A stretch of DNA of 26,997 nucleotides from M55B167 sp964406095 (GTDB lineage Bacteria > Verrucomicrobiota > Kiritimatiellia > RFP12 > UBA1067). The notes under the pieces are model-generated. The model was not told the DNA's origin, searched no databases, and was given only the letters and a program-made list of their open reading frames with translations. The stretch is taken from contig CAYOQJ010000049.1 of assembly GCA_964406095.1 (NCBI GenBank), positions 1 to 26,997 of the forward strand, read 5' to 3'. The translations under genes were made by a program, and so were the position numbers. Below are positions 16,615 through 25,400 of this stretch, in pieces; positions within the stretch are counted from its first letter, which is position 1; every line of letters begins with the position of its first letter.

Positions 16615-17691
16615 ATGGCACGCGTATATAATTTCAGCGCCGGTCCGGCGATTTTGCCGCTTGAGGCATTACAGGAAGCGCAACGAGAGCTTGTTGACTA
16701 CAAGGGTTCCGGCATGTCCATTATGGAAATGTCACACCGGGGCAAGGAGTATGACGCTGTTCATCGTGAAGCCATAGCGAATGCCAAAGAGCTGCTGGGA
16801 CTGGGCGACGACTACTCCGTGCTTTTTTTGCAGGGCGGTGCCAGTATGCAGTTTGCGATGATTCCTTTGAATTTTCTGGGGGAAAATCAAACTGCTGACT
16901 ACATCAACGCCGGTTCATGGGGAGCCAAGGCGATCAAAGAGGCCCGTCTTATCGGCAATGTGAATGTCGCCGCTGACTGCCAGAAGGATATTCCCACCCG
17001 CATGCCTGAAGCGGATGAGTGCAGGTGGAGCGAAGGAGCTGCCTATGCGCACATTACCACCAACGAGACGATCTCGGGTGCCCAGATGAAAAACATACCT
17101 GAAGTTCAGGCACCTCTGATCGCGGATATGTCATCCGACATACTGTCACGTCCTTTGGATTACACAAAATTTGATCTTTTCTATGCTGGTGCCCAGAAGA
17201 ATCTCGGTCCTTCCGGACTTGCCATGGTGGTGATCAACAATGAATTCGCGAGCCGGGGTAATGTGGCGCTGCCTTCGATGCTGCGTTATCAGATTCACAT
17301 CGATAATGATTCTCTCTACAACACCCCCCCCTGCTTTGGCATTTATATGCTCTGTCTGACCACACGTTTGCTTAAAGCAAAAGGCATGGAGAAAGTTTTC
17401 GAGGAAAATCAGGCGAAAGCAAAAATGATCTACGATATTTTGGATGGGTCGGGTTTCTATCGCGGCACCGCCAAAGCGGAGTTTCGTTCCGATATGAATA
17501 TCACCTTCCGTCTGCCCTCAGAGGAACTGGAGGCACTCTTCATTTCCCAGGCAGCTGAAAACGGCATGAAGCAACTCAAGGGGCATCGTTCAGTTGGTGG
17601 AATCCGCGCTTCGATCTACAACGCTTTTCCGGTTGAAGGTGTCAAGTGCCTGGTTGATTTCATGCGTGATTTTGAGCAGCGCAACGGTTGA
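16615..17691 (+). CDS. serC: Phosphoserine aminotransferase
   Basis: SerC is a PLP enzyme that converts 3-phosphohydroxypyruvate and glutamate to O-phosphoserine and also acts in pyridoxal phosphate synthesis. The 358-residue protein opens with the diagnostic YNFSAGPAILP (5-15) and continues with MSHRGKEYDAVH (39-50), LFLQGGASMQFAMIPLNF (70-87), the PLP-lysine region FYAGAQKNLGPSGLAMVV and, near the C-terminus, KGHRSVGGIRASIYNA. The ribosome binding site GGAGGA lies 6 bases before the ATG. It appears to be a single-gene transcript followed by several hairpin-forming sequences. No serA or serB is in the window. Confidence 0.97.
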   Translation: MARVYNFSAGPAILPLEALQEAQRELVDYKGSGMSIMEMSHRGKEYDAVHREAIANAKELLGLGDDYSVLFLQGGASMQFAMIPLNFLGENQTADYINAGSWGAKAIKEARLIGNVNVAADCQKDIPTRMPEADECRWSEGAAYAHITTNETISGAQMKNIPEVQAPLIADMSSDILSRPLDYTKFDLFYAGAQKNLGPSGLAMVVINNEFASRGNVALPSMLRYQIHIDNDSLYNTPPCFGIYMLCLTTRLLKAKGMEKVFEENQAKAKMIYDILDGSGFYRGTAKAEFRSDMNITFRLPSEELEALFISQAAENGMKQLKGHRSVGGIRASIYNAFPVEGVKCLVDFMRDFEQRNG

Positions 17692-17703
17692 GCGGTTCAA
17701 ATC

Positions 17704-17721
17704 CACACAGTGCAAGCTGTG
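17704..17721 (+). terminator. Possible hairpin terminator after serC
   Basis: ACACAG and CTGTGT can pair around a 6-base loop 13 bases after the serC stop. No clear T-run follows, so it may be a transcript-end or stabilising hairpin rather than a classical intrinsic terminator. Confidence 0.3.
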
Positions 17722-17751
17722 TCAGGGCTTGTTTCAGTTAGTTACCTGACT

Positions 17752-17795
17752 GTGCGTGTACGCACCTGTCTGCCTGACAGGCAGGCGTAGACAGG
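17752..17795. repeat. Cluster of palindromes (REP-like)
   Basis: GTGCGT and ACGCAC form a small palindrome at 17752-17765. Next to it, CCTGTC (17765-17770) and GACAGG (17790-17795) enclose CTGCCTG-A-CAGGCAG (17770-17784). The CTGCC/GGCAG-type nested palindrome resembles dispersed extragenic palindromic elements. Whether further copies exist elsewhere in the genome cannot be judged from this window. Confidence 0.5.
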
Positions 17796-17897
17796 CGGCT
17801 CTGTTGTTTTAGCTATGATACAGAGTTATATAGACGCGGTTTTGCCGTGCTTATCTGCCTGGTATTGATTGATTTTCCATAAAATCGATATTGCGTA

Positions 17898-19811
17898 TTA
17901 CGCCCTGACTGAGCGCAGAGCGGCAACACTCCAGATCAGCGGGTAGAGCTCTTCGTCATACCAAAGGGCTGAAAAATAGAGTCCGAGCGCAGATGGTCTG
18001 ACGGGAGAGTCTGTAAGCATAACGGCCAGTCGCTCTGCTCCGGCATATGCCGCACTCCGGACAACATCGGATGCGGAGCCACTAAGTGCCGCGACTGCCA
18101 GCGCGGTTTCCTCGATTGTGGCGGATTGCCCGGCACTCCAACCGCCGTCGCTCTTTTGAGTGTTGATCAGAAAATTTTCACCACGTTGCAGCATTGCGTA
18201 AGGCTGATTGTTCGTTCCCGGCTTGAGTGGTAGCGATGAGCTACACAGAGTATGCAGTCCGGCGACAACACGGGCGGTGCCGATCACTGGATTTATTTTT
18301 TGTGCACTACACTGATGGCCGAACCAAAGGGGCAGCCAAGAGCCGTCATCGCGCTGTTGTTTTCGAAGATAATCAATCATCCTCAACAGTGCTCCATTCA
18401 ATCGCTGCCGCAATTTTTCATCGAAAAGATCAAAGCCGTGATCGTATTCATAGCCACGCCACAGGGTAATAGCCTCAATCACATGGGCGGTTATATCACA
18501 GCAACTGCGATCAAAAGGCAAATGCCCCCAGCCACGGCAGAAAGTCGGTATGCCACCATCGCTATTCTGCAGATTCAGAAGCCACTTGAAACCGGAGCGT
18601 AATGCTTCTAAAAATGTCGCAATGCTCTCCGCTGAGCTGCTGTTTTTGGTATAAGAATCACCCCCCGCAACTTCCATTTTTATACTCTCTGATCGTCTGT
18701 AAGTCATCTTATTGTGGGCGCAACTGTGTGGCTTTGCGAAATCGAATTTTTCTTTTAGCGCGAAAAGTGCGATCAGAGCGGCGGCGGAATCATCCGCATC
18801 CGGAACCCCGCCGGGCAAATCCGTCCAGGCCCAACCACCAGGACGCGCACCGGTATAGGGATGCACGGAGCGATGCTGAGCTTTGAGTATATACTCGCGT
18901 GTCTGATATAAATTTGTCGGTTGCATCTGTAATTCTGAACTCAGAGCACGTGCTGAAAGCGATGTTAGCCAGCAGCGCAGATTTGTATCGATTGGCCAGC
19001 TACCATCGCTACGCACGGTATTACGCAAAAAACTGCGTGCGGAGAGAGCCACCGGCGAATCACCGTAACCACAATTATCCAAGGCCATGGCCACGAAAGC
19101 ACTGAGTGGCGCGGCATCAAGAAAACCGCCGTGTTCCGGTTGAATTGAGCGTAGTTTTCTGAGTAGCGGCCCGGCCAGCCGACGTGCCGCGACTCGTCTA
19201 CCTGTGGCTTCGACAACACGTATATGTTGGCAAAGACCGACGGCAATCAGGGCTGGCAGAGCGTAACTGACAACCTCCAGTTTCAAAAAGCGGAAACACC
19301 AGCGCGGCAGCAGAGCCAGATAGAATGGAATTGGAGGAACATCGTGCCACTGCTCATCCTGATTGCTGCAGATCGCAAGATACATAAGAATCGGAACGGC
19401 AAATGTTTTGTCGGCACCGTAAATCTTTGCCAGCGTATGCGCCACCGTACCAACATCAAGTCCGCCGGTTTCAGCAAGAATCCAGGCACCGGAGGCTGCC
19501 AATGCGCCGCTGCTTCCCATGCACTGCGGGTGACAGGCAACGCAGGCACGTGCTATCAAGGAGGTCGTGATGTTAGAGGTACTTCGCGGGGTATCGCCCC
19601 AGCCTCCGTCGTTATTGATATGGTCAACCAGCCACTGAACGCCGCGTTTAGCCAACAACTTATCAGCAGGTTCGCCATTCCGCAGGGCGATCACTGCCAA
19701 CGCGGTGCTCAACGCACTGGAAGAGAGCTTTCCGTTCCAGGCACCACTTGCAGGGTTGCGTTGTGACAGCAGCAATGCTTTAACCATCTCAAAAGCCGTT
19801 TCAGTTTTCAT
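17898..19811 (-). CDS. Squalene-hopene-cyclase-like class II terpene cyclase
   Basis: This 637-residue protein belongs to the prenyltransferase/squalene cyclase alpha-alpha barrel superfamily. The protonating motif DXDD is present as PDADDSAAAL (337-346; DADD 338-341). QW-type repeats occur at about 64-72, 414-420, 485-492 and 551-558, for example LRKQQRDDGSW and LINTQKSDGGW. Two C-terminal landmarks of squalene-hopene cyclases are recognisable: CDITAHVIEA (438-447) and LYFSALWYDEELYPLIW (611-627). It is divergent: the segment between the QW repeat at 414 and ITAHV is much shorter than in hopene cyclases, and a polar insert occupies about 355-400. The product may be a non-hopane cyclic terpenoid. 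The ATG lies inside the 3' end of the flippase-like gene (11-base overlap), making it the last gene of the operon. Confidence 0.82.
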   Translation of the reverse strand: MKTETAFEMVKALLLSQRNPASGAWNGKLSSSALSTALAVIALRNGEPADKLLAKRGVQWLVDHINNDGGWGDTPRSTSNITTSLIARACVACHPQCMGSSGALAASGAWILAETGGLDVGTVAHTLAKIYGADKTFAVPILMYLAICSNQDEQWHDVPPIPFYLALLPRWCFRFLKLEVVSYALPALIAVGLCQHIRVVEATGRRVAARRLAGPLLRKLRSIQPEHGGFLDAAPLSAFVAMALDNCGYGDSPVALSARSFLRNTVRSDGSWPIDTNLRCWLTSLSARALSSELQMQPTNLYQTREYILKAQHRSVHPYTGARPGGWAWTDLPGGVPDADDSAAALIALFALKEKFDFAKPHSCAHNKMTYRRSESIKMEVAGGDSYTKNSSSAESIATFLEALRSGFKWLLNLQNSDGGIPTFCRGWGHLPFDRSCCDITAHVIEAITLWRGYEYDHGFDLFDEKLRQRLNGALLRMIDYLRKQQRDDGSWLPLWFGHQCSAQKINPVIGTARVVAGLHTLCSSSLPLKPGTNNQPYAMLQRGENFLINTQKSDGGWSAGQSATIEETALAVAALSGSASDVVRSAAYAGAERLAVMLTDSPVRPSALGLYFSALWYDEELYPLIWSVAALRSVRA

Positions 19812-20736
19812 AAAATTTCTCTGAGTGCCGTCCGTTCATCAGAAACGGGAACAGACCCAATGAGTTGATCATCACAAAAAGCAGATGCCCTGCAAGACTG
19901 AGACACACCAAATCCTCTGTAACGTTGCCGAGCGCATTTGCAATCCAGAGTGCAACACCCTCGCGCACTCCCAGCCCGCCGATAGAGATTGGCAGTGCCG
20001 AAATAATACCGAACAGGGGAATTACGAACCAGATTGAGACGACGGGAAGATCGAGATGCAGAGCGCGGATGAGGAAGTAGTGGCAGCCGATCCGGCAGCT
20101 CTGTGAAAGCGCGGCAGCAACAAAGGCACCGAGGTAATTTGAGTGCTTGCGGAAAAGACACAGGCAGTGATGAATGACGAGAGCAAACTTGCCGCAACGA
20201 TCTTTCTTATACCAGCAATGTGCGATTACAACAAATGCCGCTGCCAGCAACAGAGCAGATGAAATCAGCGCACCTGCCAGAAAGCCACGTTCAAGATACA
20301 GAGAGAGTGAAACCACACCGATTACTATCAGCAGAGAAAAGTTAATCACACGATCAACGATAATTGATGACACCGCATTGGAAAGCGCAATCTCATTGTT
20401 GCGTACCAGCAGCCACCCTTTAAAAAAATCGCCTCCGATACTTGAGGGCAGAAAGCTGTTGAAAAACATTCCGCTCCAATACGTCGCAACTATCCCGCGC
20501 AGTGGCACGGTGATGACGGAGGCACGTACCACAAAATACCATGAAAGTGAACCAGCCATTGCACCGGTTATGAGTACGGCGGCTGCAATCCAAGCGGGCA
20601 GCGGTTCAATAGCGATCAACGCATATTTAAATGTGGAGAGATCGACCCTGCTGATCACAATCATCAGAAAAAAGAGCGTCACGACAAATTTCAACGCACA
20701 TGCTCTGATTTTACGGCCTGATCCCTCTGTTGCCAT
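19801..20736 (-). CDS. UPF0104/HpnL-like flippase-family membrane protein
   Basis: This 311-residue polytopic protein, with about 7-8 hydrophobic segments, belongs to the lysylphosphatidylglycerol synthase transmembrane-region family (UPF0104), which includes HpnL of hopanoid clusters and AglD-like proteins. Hallmarks are FFNSFLPSSIGGDFFKGWLL (90-109), VDRVIN (126-131) and ALPISIGGLGVREG. It lacks the MprF aminoacyl-transferase domain. Family members are proposed to move lipids or lipid-linked precursors across the membrane. It sits between the Agl23-like gene (25-base gap) and the terpene cyclase (11-base overlap), so the cyclised lipid, or a lipid carrying sugar, is a reasonable cargo. That is inference. 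The start ATG has only a poor ribosome binding site. Confidence 0.82.
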   Translation of the reverse strand: MATEGSGRKIRACALKFVVTLFFLMIVISRVDLSTFKYALIAIEPLPAWIAAAVLITGAMAGSLSWYFVVRASVITVPLRGIVATYWSGMFFNSFLPSSIGGDFFKGWLLVRNNEIALSNAVSSIIVDRVINFSLLIVIGVVSLSLYLERGFLAGALISSALLLAAAFVVIAHCWYKKDRCGKFALVIHHCLCLFRKHSNYLGAFVAAALSQSCRIGCHYFLIRALHLDLPVVSIWFVIPLFGIISALPISIGGLGVREGVALWIANALGNVTEDLVCLSLAGHLLFVMINSLGLFPFLMNGRHSEKFYEN

Positions 20737-20761
20737 CGCGTGATCTCACCATAATTAGAGT

Positions 20762-22369
20762 TTAATCGTCCTTTTCAGGCACAAAAAGATTGACGAGTGT
20801 TCCAGGGCGGATACCGTAAAAATTGCACTGCATATTTTTCCCGAAACGTTCGGCTGCCAGATCGCCTTGACTGGCTGACGCCACGATAACAACCGGTTGC
20901 GCCGCCGCCGGAACCTGATTGATGTCGGTCCAGTAGCCTACCTGTGAATATTTGCGCAGATACCAAGGTAGCGGCCAGGTGTCGGATGTCGGCAGAGCAA
21001 CCACAATAAAGGTATCGTACCCCTGCGCGGCAGCGGCGGCCTCTTCGATTTCTGCAACCAGATTCATAGCATCCCGTCCGGTATGCGCATATACATAGGG
21101 ATTACGGGGATCGGCGGCATATTTGAAACAGGCTCTAATACTTTGCTGTGTGTGTAGCCCGGTTAACGCAACGCTCACCGCAACTAGCAGGAGGCCGCAG
21201 GACAGCCGTATGTAGCGCCGTGAGCAGTGTCGCGCAAAATCAAAGGCGTAACCTGCACCCACACCGCCCAGAATAATCCAGCCATGCAGAAATGAGAGTG
21301 CGCACCAGGGCGTTTTGTAAGGAATCAGTGCATAAAGAATGGTGAGTAGCAACGTATAAACAAACATAAAGCGAACAAAGCGTCCGTGTCCCGAAATCTC
21401 CTTTTCTCGATCGGCACGTCGTGTGAAAAAGGCGCAACCGAACGCCAGGGCAGCTGGCAGCAAGATGCCGGCTTCACTCCAGATCGGACCTCTGCCGTAT
21501 TTGAACCAGAAGATTGTTTTCAGATAGAAATTCCAGGGGTGGTGATGCTCCGGCACTTTGGTGGCACGCACGGCGTAGGCCTCAACTGTTGCGAAGAGCG
21601 CATCATACAGCCCCTGAAAATAGGTAAAGAAGGAGGTGAAAAACAAAACTGCCACCGCAACAGCCGCACCGATAGCGATTAGCAGATCGCGGGTGCTCCA
21701 ATAACAAAGCAATCGGCGCAAACCGAACACGCTCAACGCGGCCGCAAACATAGCTGCAAAGGAAAGTACTGTGGTCTCTTTGGTGGCCAGACACAAACCG
21801 GTAAAAACCCCGAAAAGTGCTGCCATTACAGCGGGATTATACAATCGGCGCCGTTTTGAGGCACTCTCTCGGAGTGCGCGGGCACGCACATAACCGCTGC
21901 CAGTCACAAACATACCGGTCAAAAAACATACCAGCATAGACTCCTGGATAAAAAAGCGGCTGTAGTAATTCATAGCCGGCGACAGTGCCGTGAAGAGCAG
22001 AGCGAAGAGCAAGCCCACGCGATTACAAAAAAGACCGCCAGCAGCTTTATCATGACCAAATCCAATCATTAAAACCAGAGTCAGAACGCTGAAGATAACG
22101 GTAACCAGACGGTAATTCCACTCATTGGTTCCGGCAAAGTTTTCAGCTGTGGCATGGCAGAAAGGCATAGCAGCAAAATACATCACGGGACCGTGATGAT
22201 CGGTAGGGTCGTATTGATATACACCGGAATCCATAAGCATCCCGGCTCTAACAGCCTGGTTGGCTTCATCGCCGTGCATCGGTTTTCGATCAAGTCCGGG
22301 CACTCGCAGTGCCAGAGCGGCACCGATCACCACTAAAATTGCCATAAGGTAGATGTATTTTACTTGCAC
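20762..22369 (-). CDS. Agl23-like (TIGR03663) membrane glycosyltransferase
   Basis: This is a 535-residue GT-C-fold membrane protein of the family named flippase activity-associated protein Agl23. The first extracytoplasmic loop carries the acidic motif PMHGDEANQA (about 30-39) and the companion DPTDHHGPVMYF (about 54-65), where GT-C enzymes bind the metal and lipid-phosphosugar donor. Many hydrophobic helices follow, then a soluble C-terminal tail (about 410-535). Start choice: the longest frame begins at a TTG (22396) with no ribosome binding site. GGAGGA at 22382-22387 precedes the GTG at 22369 by 12 bases, so I use that; the ATG at 22345 is another option. It follows the GT117 gene closely. 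In this family the lipid donor and acceptor are generally not established. Confidence 0.83.
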   Translation of the reverse strand: MQVKYIYLMAILVVIGAALALRVPGLDRKPMHGDEANQAVRAGMLMDSGVYQYDPTDHHGPVMYFAAMPFCHATAENFAGTNEWNYRLVTVIFSVLTLVLMIGFGHDKAAGGLFCNRVGLLFALLFTALSPAMNYYSRFFIQESMLVCFLTGMFVTGSGYVRARALRESASKRRRLYNPAVMAALFGVFTGLCLATKETTVLSFAAMFAAALSVFGLRRLLCYWSTRDLLIAIGAAVAVAVLFFTSFFTYFQGLYDALFATVEAYAVRATKVPEHHHPWNFYLKTIFWFKYGRGPIWSEAGILLPAALAFGCAFFTRRADREKEISGHGRFVRFMFVYTLLLTILYALIPYKTPWCALSFLHGWIILGGVGAGYAFDFARHCSRRYIRLSCGLLLVAVSVALTGLHTQQSIRACFKYAADPRNPYVYAHTGRDAMNLVAEIEEAAAAAQGYDTFIVVALPTSDTWPLPWYLRKYSQVGYWTDINQVPAAAQPVVIVASASQGDLAAERFGKNMQCNFYGIRPGTLVNLFVPEKDD

Positions 22370-22381
22370 AACTGTCTGTAC

Positions 22382-22387
22382 TCCTCC
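22382..22387 (-). promoter_or_regulatory. Ribosome binding site for the Agl23-like gene
   Basis: On the minus strand this reads GGAGGA, 12 bases before a GTG at 22369. The spacing is long, so the start assignment is tentative. Confidence 0.45.
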
Positions 22388-22412
22388 GCGCTCCAAGCGG
22401 GTTCATTTTGCA

Positions 22413-25400
22413 TCAGTTCCCAAGCCGGACGGCTGGAATCTCAGGTGGATTCTGTTTAAACATCTGGCGTATGATCGGAATAGCCACCTTCTTAAGTTCA
22501 GGATTTTTTTCAATAACCTGCAATGCCTGTGACTGTCCGATCGAGACACCCTTCTGCAGCGCATACTGCATCTGCTGGGTCTGCCCTTTCCTGCGATAAA
22601 TCTCCGCGATATTGATCCACGCTTGCCAATGGTTGGGTTTAAGTTTGAGAACACGCATCAGAAGTGAGATATACTGATCAGCAACATCTGCCTTTTTGTA
22701 AACATCAGCCAGTTTCAGCAGCATGTTAATGGAGTTGTCGGCTGAAATTTCGTTGATCAACGAATCGGCCATCCGTACAGCTTCCTTGTGCTGTTGCAGA
22801 GCAGAGAGGACAAAAGCGACATCCAGCCGCTGACTGAGAGCCAACCCGGCGCCCTTACTATCGGCTATCCGTTTCAGGTAGTGGGCCGCCGACTGATTCT
22901 GGCCGATCTCTTTGTATGACATCGCGAGTTCGAAGGCATGTTCAGGCGACAGTTTCTGCTGTTTCTTGCCAAGCTCCACCAGTTCCTTGATACGTTGCTG
23001 CTTTTTATGCACACGCGACACAAACTCCAGGAACTGTTTCGCCCTTTGGTTATTGGGGTCCCGTTCAACGAAGTAGGCCAGAATATCCTCTGCCTCGCTG
23101 TAGCGGGCCTGCGGCAACAAAAGCTCCTGCAGCATCCGGAAGCTGGCTTCGGGACTCAGCGGATAGAGCACACGGGCTTCCCGGTAGGCCTCTTCGCATT
23201 CGGTCAGCCGTCTGCGGTTGGAATAGAGTCCGGCGATGGCACTGCGCAGTTTTGAAAATGATTTCTGGGCTGGCAGATCGCGTCTGAAAGCGGGGTCACG
23301 GATAAGTTTTCTTGTGTACCAATCCCAGAAATCCATATCATTTTTGATCAACCGATCACTTAGTTTGGTTTGCTTCTGATTGATCTTCATTATCAGGCCG
23401 TGTGGTGTCAGATAGGGATACATCCAGCGAATCACATAACTTTCCTCGATGTAAAAATCGTGACGCGCCTTGTTCTTGGCAAAGATCATATCGCACAGGA
23501 TACCATTGATCTCCATTACTCCCAGTGCGCCGCTCACCTGCACCCGCCCACCATCTATGGTCAGATCGGCGTTGGCCGTACGTTTTCCGGATTTAACCTC
23601 ATCCACATAAATCTGGAAAGCTTTGGCACTGTCTTCAGGAGTCGGTATCCAGATTTCGTCACCATATAGATCACGCATGGTTGACATATAGGTATTATCA
23701 GCGAGAGCGTTCTGGGTGATCAAAAAAACGTCCGGGCGCACATCTGCCGAATAGATCATGTAGGTGGGCACGAAACGTCCCGGATCGGTACCGCCGAAAA
23801 AGATTGCGTTTGTTGTCATTTCAGCAGGATAGACAGGATTCGGCAGCGGTTCCTCATCGGCTTCCAGCTCTTCGGTGATTGCATCGGCACCGCGTAGCTG
23901 ATAGTTGCCAAACTGCCAACCGAAGGTATGGCCATTCTGTTCAGCACCGCTCATCGCAAAAACAAGCTCATCATTGGTGTAGTTCTCGTAGATGGGTATC
24001 AGGGCGGAAAACATACCAAGGCAACAGAGTGCCACCCTGAGAGGCGGCAGAGCAACCTCTTTTAGATGACCGAGTTTAACTAGATATTTAAGCAGTCGGT
24101 TGGCAATCACCAATCCAAAAGCGAGGCCATAGCCGACCCAAATAACAAACAGACCGTGAGAGCTGATGAATTTGACCTTCTGAATAAAGTTATCCTGCAG
24201 ATCACCCTTGATATTTGCCAGAGCCACAAGCACGACACTCATCACAAAGAATCCAGAGGCCACGGCCAGCATCCACTGCTGGGTCACATCATCCATATCA
24301 GGCCGGAAATCGAATTTTCTTTCGAGCACTCTGCGCACAAAACATAGAGTCGCCAAGATCAGCGACACCAGTACCAGAGCCAGCAGAAATGCGCCGATCT
24401 TCTGTGCGCCCGAGACCGGTAAAGATGAAACCTGTCCGGTTTGCGTATTGAAAGAGTGTGAAGCAAAACTGATAAATCCTTTCGTAACAAACAGAATAAT
24501 GACCGCATAGAGAAAGGCAAAGGTTATTCCGGCAGTCACGCCCTCGGATAAATCACAATCTTTCCATTTAGTTAGCACAAAATTCTCAACCTGCCGCCAC
24601 ATGATTGTCATCAATCCCACCGCAAAGAGAAGCATCGTCAGAGCCACTATCAGCTTATCTAAACGCAGAGGCACCTCCACATCCGTCCCTACAAAATTAG
24701 ATAGAGCCACCATAACGAAAGTTACAACATAAAGCACTGCGGCGATATAGATGACGCGAATACGTCTGTGTCCCTTTTTAAAACTCCAGAGAGTAAAGGG
24801 CAAGAAACCCAGCGGCGCAACCAGCATAGTGAACTGCACCCTCATATCGGCGAAATAGGTGCCGATCTGAAATAGGAATTTACGGGTGAATACATCCGAC
24901 GGTGCCAATTTTTCATATTGTCCGCGTGTAATTGCGTGTTTAAATCCCTCCCAGGTGCGTGGATATCCCCAATTCATCGGCGGGTTGCGCAGGTCGGAAA
25001 CCAGCGGCATATAGGCATAGAAGGAGACTCCCAATTCAGCAAAGAGCATGGTCAGAGAAACCGTTCTGCCGTGCGGCAGCAGTATATCCGCCATTGCCAG
25101 CAGAACAAAATTCCAGATAACCGGCCACCAGAACCACCAGGTGGTGGGATGGTGCAGGCCATTCATAGCCCCTTTGTTGAGCAGGGTGAAGAGTGCGATC
25201 TGAACCGCAGCCACCGGTAGCGCAAAGAAAAAACCGCGCTCGATAGTTGCCGCAATGACAAACAGAACCGCCAGTCCACCCACAAGAATTAGACGCGGTA
25301 GCGTCCAGTCAAACGGCACCCCCATATACTGCTGAGGTATCTGGGCCCCTTCCACCGCGGCCAGTCGAATCAGAAGCACCACCAACGAAACCAGTGCGGC

